From Pseudomonas putida (GTDB taxonomy: Bacteria; Pseudomonadota; Gammaproteobacteria; Pseudomonadales; Pseudomonadaceae): DNA of 64,000 bases. Location of the stretch: positions 124,001-188,000 of the forward strand of contig NZ_SMTE01000006.1 of the NCBI RefSeq assembly GCF_004357765.1, read 5' to 3'. The position numbers and the translations under genes are program-made. Under the pieces are notes generated by a model that made no database searches, was not told where the DNA came from, and was given only the letters and a program-made list of their open reading frames with translations. Shown piece after piece: positions 1 through 9,563 of the stretch (within the stretch, counting starts at the first letter, position 1; each line of letters starts with the position of its first letter).

Positions 1-996
1 CTCAACATCGCCTTCCCTGCCATTCCGGCGTGGTCGATCGCCCTGGCCTCGATTGCCCTGGTCACCGTGCTCAACGTGGTGGGCATTCATTCGGTGGCCA
101 AGACCAGCAACTTGATCGTCGGCGCGCAGATCGTGTTCATCGCGGTGTTCGTCGCGCTTTCCTGCAAATCCCTGGCTGGCCAGCCGCTCGACCTGCTGTC
201 GCCGCTGCTAGGTGACGGTACACAACCCGGCTTCGGCCCGCTGATGGCCGGCGCTGCGGTGCTGTGCCTGTCGTTCCTCGGATTCGATGCCGTCTCTACC
301 CTGGCCGAAGAGTGCCGCGACGCACGCCGCGACGTACCCCGGGCGATCATCCTCACCACGCTGTTTGCCGGTGTGCTGTTCACCGTGCTGGCCTATGTCA
401 GCCAACTGGTTTTGCCGGGCAGCAGCTTCGCCAACGCCGATGCTGCGGCCAATGAAGTGATGCTCAAGGCGGGTGGGCAATTCCTGTCCAACTTCTTCAC
501 CGCCGCCTATGTCGCCGGCAGCCTGGGTTCGGCACTGGCCTCCCAGGCAGCGGTGTCGCGCATTTTGTTCACCATGGGCCGCGATAACGTGTTGCCACGA
601 CGCAGCTTCGGTTACCTGTCGCCACGCTTCGGCACACCGGTGTTCGCCATCGCGCTGGTATCGGCATTCTCGCTGTTGGCGTTGGTGATCGACCTGGCGA
701 CCCTCGCCTCGCTGATCAGTTTTGGCGCCCTGGTGGCGTTCTCGGCGGTGAACCTGGCAGTGGTGAAGACCCACTTGATCGACAGCAACGCTGCGCGCAC
801 GCCCAAGGCGCTGCTGTGCTACGGCGTGGTACCGCTGGTGGGATTGGCACTGACCCTGTGGCTGTGGACCAGCCTGTCGGCGCTGACGTTGGTGATTGGC
901 TTGTGCTGGTTTGCCTTGGGGTTGGCGTACCTGGCGGTACTGACTGCCGGCTTCCGTCGACCGGTGCGGCTGGTGGACTTCACCGAAGCTGCCTAA
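1..996 (+). CDS. APC-family amino acid/polyamine permease, 5' end outside window
   Basis: The frame is open from base 1 and stops at 996, so 331 codons of a roughly 450-residue protein are visible and the start is missing. The product is strongly hydrophobic with repeated membrane segments typical of the amino acid-polyamine-organocation superfamily. The motif FLGFDAVSTLAEE resembles the TM6-loop motif of putrescine/amino-acid importers of the PuuP type, and RRDVPRAI follows it as in that family. The substrate cannot be read from sequence; a polyamine or amino acid is likely, imported by cation symport at the inner membrane. It is convergent with the next gene and followed by a REP palindrome. 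It does not obviously belong to the betaine pathway. Confidence 0.85.
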   Translation, partial: LNIAFPAIPAWSIALASIALVTVLNVVGIHSVAKTSNLIVGAQIVFIAVFVALSCKSLAGQPLDLLSPLLGDGTQPGFGPLMAGAAVLCLSFLGFDAVSTLAEECRDARRDVPRAIILTTLFAGVLFTVLAYVSQLVLPGSSFANADAAANEVMLKAGGQFLSNFFTAAYVAGSLGSALASQAAVSRILFTMGRDNVLPRRSFGYLSPRFGTPVFAIALVSAFSLLALVIDLATLASLISFGALVAFSAVNLAVVKTHLIDSNAARTPKALLCYGVVPLVGLALTLWLWTSLSALTLVIGLCWFALGLAYLAVLTAGFRRPVRLVDFTEAA

Positions 997-1024
997 GCAT
1001 CACTATCAAAGGCCGGCGCGGTTT

Positions 1025-1095
1025 CTGTAGGAGCGGGCTTGCCCCGCGATCACGGGCGAAGCCCGTGCCAGCCACCGCGCCGCCCGCTCCCACAG
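1025..1095. repeat. REP palindrome with degenerate partner
   Basis: CTGTAGGAGCGGGCTTGCCCC is followed by CGCGAT, an internal CACGGGCGAAGCCCGTG hairpin and a decayed CCGCTCCCACAG inverted copy near 1084. It belongs to the P. putida REP family found at 14 places in this window. It lies between two convergent genes. Confidence 0.8.
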
Positions 1096-1111
1096 CGCCC
1101 TCCACCTACCT

Positions 1112-1687
1112 TCAGACCGAAGGTTGGGTCAGCGGCGCCGGAGTCGCCCACAAACTCCCCAGGTTCTGCAACAACGACCCGGCAATACCCTGCTGCCCCA
1201 GGTACTGCAGAATCAACGGGGCGAACTGCCCGATCATGCCGGTATCCATGCCCAGTGCCTTGAAGGCGTTATCCAGATCGCTGCGGTTTTCCACGTCGTT
1301 GCCCAAGGCCTTGCTCAAGGCCGATTGGCTTTCGCTGTCGTTGCCCAGCAACTCGCCCAAGCCGCTCAATCCCCTCAGCGCATTGGCGCCGGACAGCAGA
1401 TCGAGCCCCGGTACGGCCTTGGTCAGCTGACCATAGTCCTCGCCACTGAGGTTATTGCGCGCCAGCCCTAACATCGCTCCAGCCCCGCCCACGGCCTGTT
1501 CGGGGGTGATGTTCAGTTCGCTGCCAAGGGTATTGAGCAGATTGGCCTGCGCCTCGGGCGCCTGCACCTGGCCCTGCTGTTTCTGCGTCTGCATGGCAGA
1601 CACGGCGTTGGCAGCGTCGCTCAGGTTGAAGGCGAACACCGGGCTTGCGGCCAAGGTCATCAGGGTTGCCAGGGTAAATGCTTTCAT
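1112..1687 (-). CDS. secreted DUF2780-like protein of unknown function
   Basis: The predicted protein has 191 residues and begins with a typical Sec signal peptide (MKAFTLATLMTLAASPVFA, probable cut after AFA). The mature part holds NITPEQAVGGAGAMLGLAR and VPGLDLLSG, the pattern I associate with DUF2780 (VcgC/VcgE-type proteins), which are small exported proteins without a known role. The start at 1687 is chosen because the signal peptide begins there; a longer in-frame extension upstream lacks the features of an exported protein. The fdhA terminator-like hairpin lies upstream, so it is probably transcribed on its own. Function unknown. Confidence 0.75.
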   Translation of the reverse strand: MKAFTLATLMTLAASPVFAFNLSDAANAVSAMQTQKQQGQVQAPEAQANLLNTLGSELNITPEQAVGGAGAMLGLARNNLSGEDYGQLTKAVPGLDLLSGANALRGLSGLGELLGNDSESQSALSKALGNDVENRSDLDNAFKALGMDTGMIGQFAPLILQYLGQQGIAGSLLQNLGSLWATPAPLTQPSV

Positions 1688-1797
1688 CGGGAGGGACCTC
1701 GTCGGCCGGGATGGCCTGGGAAACGAGGCTTTCGACTGAGGCTTCAGGGGTTTGTTCCAGGCCGGCCATCGGCCTGTTTTCGGCTCACCAGAAAGCA

Positions 1798-1822
1798 CAA
1801 CGCCCCCGAACCGGGGGCGTTG
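1798..1822 (-). terminator. hairpin ending the fdhA transcript
   Basis: CAACGCCCCCG and CGGGGGCGTTG form a near-perfect 11-bp stem with a very short loop, 10 bases past the fdhA stop codon. The following stretch on the minus strand is only moderately T-rich. Confidence 0.75.
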
Positions 1823-1831
1823 CATTCGACC

Positions 1832-3031
1832 TTAGGCCGCACCCCACATCTTGTGCGGGTCAATCACGAATTTCTTCGGCACACCTGCATCGAACTCACC
1901 ATAACCTTCCGGCGCTTGATCCAGGTTGATCACCTGCACGCCCACCACTTCGGCGATATTGATGCGATCCCACATGATCGCCTGCATCAGCTGGCGGTTG
2001 TACTTCATGGTCGGGGTCTGGCCGGTGTGGAAGCTGTGCGATTTGGCCCAGCCCAGGCCGAAGCGGATGCTCAGTGCGCCGATCTTGGCAGCAGCGTCCA
2101 CCGCGCCCGGGTCTTCGGTCACGTACAGGCCCGGGATACCGATGTTGCCGGCGACGCGGGTCACTTGCATCAGCGAGTTCAGCACGGTAGCCGGGGCTTC
2201 GTGCTTGGCACCTTCGTGGCCATGACCACGGGCCTCGAAGCCTACGGCGTCGACAGCGCAGTCCACTTCAGGCTCGCCGAGGATGTCGACGATCTGCTCG
2301 TGCAGCGGGGTGTCCAGGGACAGGTCGACCACTTCGAAGCCCTGGGACTTGGCATGCGCCAGGCGAGCTGGGTTGAGGTCACCGACGATCACGCAGGCAG
2401 CGCCCAGCAGGCGCGCCGAGGCAGCGGCAGCCAAGCCGACCGGACCGGCACCGGCGACGTAGACGGTGCTGCCTGGGCCAACGCCAGCGGTGACGGCGCC
2501 GTGGTAGCCGGTCGGCAGAATGTCGGACAGGCAGGTCAGGTCACGGATCTTCTCCATGGCCTTGTCACGCTCCGGCAGCTTCAGCAGGTTGAAGTCGGCG
2601 TACGGCACCAGCACGTACTCGGCTTGGCCGCCGGTCCAGTCGCCCATATCGACGTAGCCGTAGGCACCCCCGGCGCGAGCCGGGTTGACGGTGAGGCAGA
2701 CGCCGGTATGCATTTCTTTGCACGAACGGCAGCGGCCACAGGCGACGTTGAACGGTACCGACACCAGGTCGCCGATCTGCATGCGCTCGACATCGCGACC
2801 TTTCTCGACGATTTCACCGGTGATTTCATGGCCCAGGACCAGGCCGACCTGGGCAGTGGTGCGGCCACGGACCATGTGCTGGTCGGAGCCGCAGATGTTG
2901 GTGGAGACCACCTTGAGGATCACGCCGTGCTCGATCTTCTTGCCACGTGGGTCCTGCATTTTCGGGTAGTCGATCTTCTGCACCTCGACCTTGCCGGCGC
3001 CGAGATATACCACTCCACGATTGCCAGACAT
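1832..3031 (-). CDS. fdhA: glutathione-independent formaldehyde dehydrogenase
   Basis: The 399-residue protein is a zinc-dependent medium-chain dehydrogenase that oxidises formaldehyde to formate with NAD in the cytoplasm. Length and motifs match the Pseudomonas enzyme: catalytic zinc ligands C47 (NICGSDQH), H68-E69 (GHE) and D170, a four-cysteine structural zinc site at C98, C101, C104 and C112, and the Rossmann loop GAGPVG at 194-199. The start has a good Shine-Dalgarno GAGGTAAG. It is the last gene of the glyA-soxBDAG-purU-fdhA group and detoxifies formaldehyde released at the demethylation steps of betaine breakdown. A 271-base gap with a REP pair separates it from purU, so it may also have its own promoter. 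Confidence 0.95.
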   Translation of the reverse strand: MSGNRGVVYLGAGKVEVQKIDYPKMQDPRGKKIEHGVILKVVSTNICGSDQHMVRGRTTAQVGLVLGHEITGEIVEKGRDVERMQIGDLVSVPFNVACGRCRSCKEMHTGVCLTVNPARAGGAYGYVDMGDWTGGQAEYVLVPYADFNLLKLPERDKAMEKIRDLTCLSDILPTGYHGAVTAGVGPGSTVYVAGAGPVGLAAAASARLLGAACVIVGDLNPARLAHAKSQGFEVVDLSLDTPLHEQIVDILGEPEVDCAVDAVGFEARGHGHEGAKHEAPATVLNSLMQVTRVAGNIGIPGLYVTEDPGAVDAAAKIGALSIRFGLGWAKSHSFHTGQTPTMKYNRQLMQAIMWDRINIAEVVGVQVINLDQAPEGYGEFDAGVPKKFVIDPHKMWGAA

Positions 3032-3196
3032 TGCTCTTACCTCGCTTGGTTTTTATTTATGCAGCGGTGGTTGAACGCGCCACCATCCTTGGGCGGCATG
3101 TGTTTCTGGAATGCAGGAATTGTGGGCCTGATGGCGCTTGTCGCAGTGACTGGAAGCGACAGGGAGATGCCTTTTTACGGCAGGTAAAAATGTGTC

Positions 3197-3292
3197 GGCC
3201 CCTTCGCGGGCAAGCCCGCTCCCACAGGTTTAACCGCCATGTTCGAAACGGCGGTGAAACCTGTGGGAGCGGGCTTGTCCCGCGAAAGGGCC
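3197..3292. repeat. REPIN (two inverted REPs) between purU and fdhA
   Basis: A copy reading CGCGGGCAAGCCCGCTCCCAC and an inverted copy reading GTGGGAGCGGGCTTGTCCCGC flank about 31 bases, making a foldback element. The arms differ by the extra T in TCCC. It sits inside the sarcosine/formaldehyde operon. Confidence 0.9.
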
Positions 3293-3302
3293 AGTATAGG
3301 CG

Positions 3303-4160
3303 TTAGAGAACGACCGTCCGGTTGGCGTTGAGGAACACCCGCCGCTCGATGTGATACCCCACCGCGCGCGCCAGGGTCAGGCACTCGATGTCGCGACCCT
3401 TGGCGATCAGGTCTTCCGGATAATGACTGTGGTCCACGACCTCGACGCCCTGGGCGATGATCGGCCCCTCGTCGAGGTCGTTGTTGATGTAGTGAGCCGT
3501 GGCCCCGACCATCTTCACACCCTTGTTGTAGGCCTGGTGATAGGGCTTGGCGCCCTTGAACCCGGGCAACAGCGAGTGATGGATGTTGATCGCCCAACCG
3601 TCCAGGCGCCGGCACAGCTCAGGCGACAACACTTGCATGTAACGGGCAAGGATCACCAGTTCGGCGCCGGTCTCCTCGATCACCTGGAGCACCTTGCGCT
3701 CCTGCGCCGGTTTGTCCTTCGGATCGAGGGCGAAGTGGTAGTAGGGAATCTTGTGCCACTGCGCCAGCGGCTCCAGATCCGGGTGGTTGGACACCACCGC
3801 GACCACGTCCATGCTCAGTTGACCGATGCGCTGGCGATACAGCAGGTCGTTCAGGCAGTGATCGGCCTTCGACACCATGATCACCACCTTGGGGCGGTGA
3901 TTCGGGGCGGTCAGCTCGAAGGTCATGCCGAACGCGTCGCTACGCTCGGCGAGGCCAGCCCGGAAGGCCGCCTCGTCGAAATCGTCCGGCTGGCGGAACT
4001 CCACGCGAATGAAGAAGCGCCCCGACAACCGGTCGTCGAAGGAGTGGTGCTCGGTGACGTAGCAGCGTTGCTCGAAGAGGTAACGCGTCACCACGTCGAC
4101 AGTGCCGAGCATGCTCGGGCAGTCGGCGGTGAGAATCCAGGTATCCGGTGCCCGACTCAT
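3303..4160 (-). CDS. purU: formyltetrahydrofolate deformylase
   Basis: The 285-residue protein hydrolyses 10-formyl-THF to formate and THF. Residues 1 to about 85 form an ACT domain (TADCPSMLGTVDVVTRYL). The rest is a formyltransferase-type catalytic domain with HHSLLPGFKGAKPYHQA and the downstream GATAHYINNDLDEGPIIAQ motif holding the catalytic His and Asp. The start at 4160 (MSRAPDTW) follows GAGGAGAACGAAC; a longer in-frame extension overlaps soxG and is not needed. It begins 11 bases after soxG, so it is cotranscribed. In this context it recycles the folate one-carbon units made when sarcosine oxidase transfers the methyl group to THF. Confidence 0.95.
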   Translation of the reverse strand: MSRAPDTWILTADCPSMLGTVDVVTRYLFEQRCYVTEHHSFDDRLSGRFFIRVEFRQPDDFDEAAFRAGLAERSDAFGMTFELTAPNHRPKVVIMVSKADHCLNDLLYRQRIGQLSMDVVAVVSNHPDLEPLAQWHKIPYYHFALDPKDKPAQERKVLQVIEETGAELVILARYMQVLSPELCRRLDGWAINIHHSLLPGFKGAKPYHQAYNKGVKMVGATAHYINNDLDEGPIIAQGVEVVDHSHYPEDLIAKGRDIECLTLARAVGYHIERRVFLNANRTVVL

Positions 4161-4171
4161 GTTCGTTCTCC

Positions 4172-4804
4172 TCAGGCCTCGATGCTCAGGCCGTACTCGG
4201 CGGAAGCGTCCTGCAGCCACAGCCACCAGTAATCGGCGAAGCTGCGACGGATCACCAGCTCCCAAGTGTCTTCGGCAGTGCGGCGGATCACCAGTTGCGA
4301 CTTGGCGAACACGGTGCCGACGGCCTTGCCCACCGGGAAGTTGTTCGGGTGCACGTCATAGCTGGTGGATTTCATCAGCACGTCGCGTACGTTCGGCCCG
4401 CGCAGTTCCAGCAGGCTCTGCCCGCCGCTGACGTTGACCACCTGGATGTGCTGGCCTTCGAGAGCCGCACGCAGTTTTTGCTCGACCGCGACTTCCTGGC
4501 CACCAGGGACGATCAGCAGCCACTCGTCGGGACCGACCCATTGCAGCGACATTTCGGCGTTGGCGACCACGGTCAGGGCCACCGGCAGCTCCAGGCCCAG
4601 GGCCTTGTGCACGCCTGCGGCGAATTCCGGGTCGTGGCCGTCGCCACGCAGGGTCAAGTGGCCGAGGAACTTGCGTTCACGCAGGGTCACGCCTGCGTTC
4701 TTGCGACCTTTGCCAACCAGGCTGGCCAGGTCGGCGTGGTGCAGCGGCGACTGGGCCTTGGCTTCGGCACCGGGGTTTTGCTGGAAGACGTTGATAGCGC
4801 TCAT
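4172..4804 (-). CDS. soxG: sarcosine oxidase, gamma subunit
   Basis: The 210-residue protein matches the gamma subunit of heterotetrameric sarcosine oxidase, a GcvT/YgfZ-like fold with DEWLLIVPGGQE and the C-terminal YWWLWLQDASAEYG. It forms the alpha-beta-gamma-delta complex that demethylates sarcosine to glycine. The start follows CAGGTAAGAA. It is separated from soxA by 129 bases occupied by a REPIN, unlike the tight spacing elsewhere in the operon, and is followed 11 bases later by purU. Confidence 0.93.
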   Translation of the reverse strand: MSAINVFQQNPGAEAKAQSPLHHADLASLVGKGRKNAGVTLRERKFLGHLTLRGDGHDPEFAAGVHKALGLELPVALTVVANAEMSLQWVGPDEWLLIVPGGQEVAVEQKLRAALEGQHIQVVNVSGGQSLLELRGPNVRDVLMKSTSYDVHPNNFPVGKAVGTVFAKSQLVIRRTAEDTWELVIRRSFADYWWLWLQDASAEYGLSIEA

Positions 4805-4825
4805 TTCTTACCTGCCTTGAATTCG

Positions 4826-4902
4826 GGTGGGAGCGGGCTTGTCCCGCGAAGAGGGCGTTGAATTCGCCATCGCATTCGCGGGACAAGCCCGCTCCCACAG
4901 GG
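4826..4902. repeat. REPIN between soxA and soxG
   Basis: Two inverted REP copies of the TCCCGCGAA subtype (GGGAGCGGGCTTGTCCCGCG and its complement) are separated by about 25 bases. They fill the only large gap between subunit genes of one complex. Confidence 0.9.
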
Positions 4903-4933
4903 TTTGCATTCCAACGGGACCGATCTATGGGCC

Positions 4934-7900
4934 TTAAACGTTCTGCCGCTCACCCTTCGGATCGAAGAACACCGAAGACACGATTTCCGCCTCGATCACG
5001 CTGCCATCGGCCTGCGGCGAGTAGACCCGCTCGCCCATGCGCTTGAGGCCGCCCTTGACCACACCCATGGCGAACGAATAGCCCAGGGAGTTGGCCGCGT
5101 AGCTGGAGGTGACGTGGCCGACCATGTCCATCGGGATCGGCTGCTTCGGATCGAAGACCAGTTGGGCGCCTTCCGGCAGCCATTTGGTCGGATCCACAGG
5201 CTTGAGGCCTACCAGCTGCTTGCGGTTCTCGCGCACACAGTCTTCGCGGTTCATGCCACGCAGGCCAATCCACGAGAATGGCTTGTTGCGACCGACGCAC
5301 CAGCTCATGTTCAGGTCGTCCGGCGTCATCGAACCGTCGGTGTCCTGACCGACGATGATGAAGCCCTTCTCTGCGCGCAGCACGTGCATGGTCTCGGTGC
5401 CGTACGGGGTCAGGTTGTACTTCTTGCCGGCCTCGATGATCTGTTCCAGCACGCCCATGGCGTAGTTGGCCTGGACGTTGATTTCGTAAGACAGCTCACC
5501 GGTGAACGAGATTCGGAACACACGGGCCGGCACGCCACCGACGTTGCCTTCCTTCCAGGTCATGAATGGGAAGGCTTCTTTGTCCATGTCGATGTCGGTC
5601 AGCTCGCTCAGCAGCTTGCGGCTGTTCGGGCCGGACAGGGTCATGGTCGCCCAGTGGTCGGTGACCGAGGTGAAGTACACCTTCATCTCCGGCCATTCGG
5701 TCTGGTGGTACAGCTCCAGCCACTGCAGCACACGTGCAGCGCCGCCGGTGGTGGTGGTCATGATGAAGTGATTGTCGCCGACGCAGGCGGTCACGCCGTC
5801 GTCGAAGACCATGCCGTCTTCCTTGCACATCAGGCCGTAGCGGGCCTTGCCCACGTCGAGCTTGGTCCAGGCATTGGTGTAGATGCGGTTGAGGAACTCG
5901 CGGGCATCCGGACCCTGGATGTCGATCTTGCCCAGGGTCGAGGCGTCCAGGAAGCCCACGCTGTCACGCACGGCCTTGCATTCACGGGCAACGGCAGCAT
6001 GGATGTCTTCGCCGGCTTTCGGGAAGTACCACGGACGTTTCCACTGACCGACGTCTTCGAACTCGGCGCCGTTCTTCACGTGCCAGGCATGCAGGGCGGT
6101 GAAGCGCACGGGCTCGAACAGGTGGCCACAGTGACGACCCGCTACCGCGCCGAAGGTCACCGGCGTGTAGTTGGGGCGGAACATGGTGGTGCCCATTTCC
6201 GGAATGGTGATGCCGATCGAGCGGGCGGCGATGGCCAGGCCGTTGATATTGCCCAGCTTGCCCTGGTCGGTACCGAAGCCCAGCGCGGTATAGCGCTTGA
6301 CGTGCTCGACCGATTCGAAGCCTTCGCGGGTGGCCAGTTCGATGGCGGCAGCGGTGACGTCGTTCTGTTGGTCGACGAACTGCTTGGGCGCACGGGCGGT
6401 GCCTTTGTCGTGCGGCACCTGGAACAGCGCCACAGTGGCCTCTTCCTTGCGGGCAACGGTTTTCGGCAGGGTGCCGACGCTGGCCTTGAAACCGGCTTCG
6501 GTGGCTGCACGGGCGCCGCCTTCGAAACCATCGGCAATCACGTCGCCCAAGGCGTACACGCCATTGACGCCGCCTACGCACTCACGTTTTTGCGGAGCAT
6601 CGCCCGGCACGAAGCCAAGGATGTCTTCCCGCCATACCGGGCGACCGCCCAGGTGCGAGGCAAGGTGGACGATCGGGCTGTAACCACCGGAGGTGGCGAT
6701 CAGGTCGCAGTCGAGGGTTTCGCCTGGGCTGGTGACGGTGTGCGCCTGCACATCGATGGCGGCCACACGGGCGCCGGTGACGTGCTTGCTGCCTTTGGCC
6801 TCGATCACAGCGCTGGAAGTGAGGATGCGAATGCCCTTGGCACGGGCCTCCTCGACCAGCGAACCGCGCGGATTGTGGCGGGCGTCAGCGATGGCGACCA
6901 CTTGCAGGCCGGCGTCGTGCCAGTCCAATGCGGCGCGGTAGGCATGGTCGTTGTTGGTCGACAGCACCAGTTTGCGGCCCGGCGCCACGCCGTAGCGGCG
7001 CACGTAGGTGGACACGGCACCGGCCAGCATGTTGCCCGGCACGTCGTTGTTGCCGTAGACCAGCGGACGCTCGTGGGCGCCAGCGGCCAGCACCACGCGC
7101 TTGGCACGTACGCGGTGTACACGGTGGCGGACCTGGCCGATCGGTGCGCGGTCGCCGAGGTGGTCGGTGAGACGCTCGTGGATGGTCAGGAAGTTATGGT
7201 CGTGGTAGCCGTTGACCGTGGCACGGGGCAGCAGGGTCACTTCCGGCAGGCTTTCCAGCTCTTTGACCACGGCGTTGACCCAATCGGTCGCAGGCTTGCC
7301 GTCGAGGGTCTCACGGGTGTCGAGCAGGCTGCCGCCGAACTCTTCCTGTTCGTCGGCCAGGATCACACGGGCACCGCTACGGGCGGCCGACAGTGCAGCA
7401 GCCAGGCCGGCAGGGCCAGCACCGACGATCAGCACGTCGCAGTGCTGGTTCATGTAGTCGTAGCTGTCCGGGTCGTTCTGCAGCGGCGCACGGCCAAGGC
7501 CTGCCGCCTTACGGATGTACTTCTCGTAAGTCATCCAGAACGATTTCGGGTACATGAAGGTTTTGTAGTAGAAGCCCGGCGGCATCATGCTGCCACCGAC
7601 CTTGCCGAGGATGCCCATGACGTCGTTGTTGACGTTCGGCCAGCCGTTGGTGCTGGTGGCGACCAGGCCTGCGTAAAGCGCCTGCTGAGTGGCACGCACG
7701 TTGGGGATCTGGGTGGCTTCGCTGGAGCCGATCTGCAGGATGGCATTCGGCTCTTCGGTACCGGCAGCGATGATGCCGCGTGGACGCGAGTACTTGAAGC
7801 TACGGCCAACGATGTCGACGCCGTTGGCCAGCAATGCGGCGGCCAGGCTGTCACCGGCATAGCCCTGGTAGCTCTTGCCGTTGAAGGTGAAGTTCAGGAC

Positions 7901-7951
7901 CTTGCTGCGGTCGATACGGCCGCCGCTGGCGAGGCGATAGGTCTGGCTCAT
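4934..7951 (-). CDS. soxA: sarcosine oxidase, alpha subunit
   Basis: The 1005-residue length is typical of the large subunit of heterotetrameric sarcosine oxidase. In order it carries an N-terminal ferredoxin-like region, a pyridine-nucleotide binding domain (CDVLIVGAGPAGLAAALSAA, about residue 175), and a C-terminal aminomethyltransferase (GcvT) half with EDGMVFDDGVT and FTGELSYEINV, where the methylene group is passed to tetrahydrofolate. The start overlaps the soxD stop (ATGA), which indicates translational coupling. It works with SoxB, SoxD and SoxG in the cytoplasm, turning sarcosine into glycine with transfer to THF or release of formaldehyde. Confidence 0.96.
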   Translation of the reverse strand: MSQTYRLASGGRIDRSKVLNFTFNGKSYQGYAGDSLAAALLANGVDIVGRSFKYSRPRGIIAAGTEEPNAILQIGSSEATQIPNVRATQQALYAGLVATSTNGWPNVNNDVMGILGKVGGSMMPPGFYYKTFMYPKSFWMTYEKYIRKAAGLGRAPLQNDPDSYDYMNQHCDVLIVGAGPAGLAAALSAARSGARVILADEQEEFGGSLLDTRETLDGKPATDWVNAVVKELESLPEVTLLPRATVNGYHDHNFLTIHERLTDHLGDRAPIGQVRHRVHRVRAKRVVLAAGAHERPLVYGNNDVPGNMLAGAVSTYVRRYGVAPGRKLVLSTNNDHAYRAALDWHDAGLQVVAIADARHNPRGSLVEEARAKGIRILTSSAVIEAKGSKHVTGARVAAIDVQAHTVTSPGETLDCDLIATSGGYSPIVHLASHLGGRPVWREDILGFVPGDAPQKRECVGGVNGVYALGDVIADGFEGGARAATEAGFKASVGTLPKTVARKEEATVALFQVPHDKGTARAPKQFVDQQNDVTAAAIELATREGFESVEHVKRYTALGFGTDQGKLGNINGLAIAARSIGITIPEMGTTMFRPNYTPVTFGAVAGRHCGHLFEPVRFTALHAWHVKNGAEFEDVGQWKRPWYFPKAGEDIHAAVARECKAVRDSVGFLDASTLGKIDIQGPDAREFLNRIYTNAWTKLDVGKARYGLMCKEDGMVFDDGVTACVGDNHFIMTTTTGGAARVLQWLELYHQTEWPEMKVYFTSVTDHWATMTLSGPNSRKLLSELTDIDMDKEAFPFMTWKEGNVGGVPARVFRISFTGELSYEINVQANYAMGVLEQIIEAGKKYNLTPYGTETMHVLRAEKGFIIVGQDTDGSMTPDDLNMSWCVGRNKPFSWIGLRGMNREDCVRENRKQLVGLKPVDPTKWLPEGAQLVFDPKQPIPMDMVGHVTSSYAANSLGYSFAMGVVKGGLKRMGERVYSPQADGSVIEAEIVSSVFFDPKGERQNV

Positions 7952-8283
7952 ACTTTTTCCCCTTGGCCTTTGACGGTCGACGGTGCGCTGCTGGACTTGC
8001 CGCCTGCGGTCACCTGCGGCTTCTCGCCAATCTTGTAGGTTTCCAGAATTTCGTAGGTCACGGTGTCACGGGTGACGTTGAAGTACTGACGGCAGCCGGC
8101 GACGTGGTCCCACAGTTCGTGGTGAATACCGCGCGGGTTGTCGCGGAAGAACATGTAGGTGCCCCACTCCTCGTCGGAGCAGGCATTAGGGTCCAGCGGG
8201 CGGGCGATGTGGGCCTGGCCAGAGGCGTGGAACTCTTCTTCGGAGCGCAGCTCGCCGCAATGGGGACAGAAAATTTGCAACAT
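7948..8283 (-). CDS. soxD: sarcosine oxidase, delta subunit
   Basis: This short subunit (111 residues) starts MLQIFCPHCG and has CPHC near the N-terminus plus a later HVAGCRQYF, giving the Cys/His zinc site known for the delta subunit of heterotetrameric sarcosine oxidase. The start is fixed by the CPHC segment, which in this family lies at residues 5-10. It begins 14 bases after soxB and its stop overlaps the soxA start. The C-terminus ends in a low-complexity Ser/Lys tail. Confidence 0.95.
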   Translation of the reverse strand: MLQIFCPHCGELRSEEEFHASGQAHIARPLDPNACSDEEWGTYMFFRDNPRGIHHELWDHVAGCRQYFNVTRDTVTYEILETYKIGEKPQVTAGGKSSSAPSTVKGQGEKV

Positions 8284-8297
8284 GACAGTGTCTCCGG

Positions 8298-9548
8298 TTA
8301 GTGGGCGACGGCAGCGGCGCCGTGTTCGTCGATCAGCGCGCCGTTGTAGAAACGGTCGATGGAGAAAGGCGCGGCCAGCGGGTGCATCTCGCCCTTGGCC
8401 AGGCTCGCCGCGAAGACGTTGCCCGAGCCTGGGGTAGCCTTGAAGCCACCAGTACCCCAGCCGCAGTTGAAGAACATGTTCTTGACCGGCGTCTTGGAAA
8501 TGATCGGGCAGGCGTCCGGGGTGGTGTCGACGATGCCGCCCCACTGACGGTTCATGCGTACGCGCGACAGGTTCGGGAACATCTCGACGATCGCCTGCAG
8601 GGTGTGCTCGATGACCGGGTAGGAACCCCGTTGGCCGTAGCCGACCCAGCTGTCGATACCGGCACCGATCACCAGGTCGCCCTTGTCGGACTGGCTGATG
8701 TAACCGTGTACGGCGTTGGACATGATCACGCTGTCGATGATCGGCTTGATCGGCTCGGACACCAGGGCTTGCAGCGGGTGCGATTCCAGCGGCAGGCGGA
8801 AGCCAGCCAGCTTGGCCATGTGCCCGGAGTTACCGGCGGTGACCACGCCGACGCGCTTGGCACCGATGAAGCCCTTGTTGGTTTCGACACCGATGACCGC
8901 GCCGTTTTCCTTGCGGAAGCCGATCACTTCGGTCTGCTGGATCAGGTCGACACCCAGGGCGTCGGCAGCACGGGCGAAGCCCCAGGCCACGGCGTCGTGA
9001 CGGGCTACGCCGCCGCGGCGCTGGACGGTGGCGCCGAGGATCGGATAACGGGTGTTCTTCGAGCAGTCCAGGTAGGGGATCTCGGCCGCGACCTGAGCGG
9101 TGTTGAGCAGCTCGCCATCGACGCCGTTGAGGCGGTTGGCGGAGACTCGGCGTTCGGAGTCACGCATGTCTTGCAAGGTGTGGCACAGGTTGTAGACGCC
9201 ACGCTGGGAGAACATCACGTTGTAGTTGAGGTCCTGGGACAGGCCTTCCCACAATTTCATGGCGTGCTCGTACAGGTGCGCCGACTCGTCCCACAGGTAG
9301 TTGGAACGCACGATGGTGGTGTTACGGGCGGTGTTGCCGCCGCCCAGGTAACCCTTCTCGATCACCGCGACGTTGGTGATGCCGTGCTCCTTGGCCAGGT
9401 AGTAGGCCGTGGCCAGGCCATGACCGCCACCACCGACGATGACCACGTCGTAGACCTTCTTAGGGGTCGGCGTGCGCCACATGCGCTGCCAGTTCTCGTG
9501 GTGGCTGAGGGAGTGTTTGAAGAGGCCGAAGCCCGAATAGCGTTGCAT
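8298..9548 (-). CDS. soxB: sarcosine oxidase, beta subunit (FAD/FMN)
   Basis: The 416-residue protein is a DadA/SoxB-type flavoprotein. The N-terminal dinucleotide-binding motif is [18 protein letters not shown] near residue 35, and [18 protein letters not shown] near the C-terminus is the FAD contact region. In the characterised enzyme this subunit holds the sarcosine site, non-covalent FAD and covalent FMN. It starts after GGAGTAAACGACA, 15 bases after glyA, as second gene of the operon. Confidence 0.96.
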   Translation of the reverse strand: MQRYSGFGLFKHSLSHHENWQRMWRTPTPKKVYDVVIVGGGGHGLATAYYLAKEHGITNVAVIEKGYLGGGNTARNTTIVRSNYLWDESAHLYEHAMKLWEGLSQDLNYNVMFSQRGVYNLCHTLQDMRDSERRVSANRLNGVDGELLNTAQVAAEIPYLDCSKNTRYPILGATVQRRGGVARHDAVAWGFARAADALGVDLIQQTEVIGFRKENGAVIGVETNKGFIGAKRVGVVTAGNSGHMAKLAGFRLPLESHPLQALVSEPIKPIIDSVIMSNAVHGYISQSDKGDLVIGAGIDSWVGYGQRGSYPVIEHTLQAIVEMFPNLSRVRMNRQWGGIVDTTPDACPIISKTPVKNMFFNCGWGTGGFKATPGSGNVFAASLAKGEMHPLAAPFSIDRFYNGALIDEHGAAAVAH

Positions 9549-9563
9549 TGTCGTTTACTCCAC

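Noticed and set aside
4904-8038. Open plus-strand frame of 1044 codons opposite soxA and soxD
   Set aside because: It is antisense to a full-length, motif-verified soxA. Long antisense frames are common in GC-rich DNA with third-position bias, and the translation shows His/Val/Gln-rich composition with no recognisable domain.
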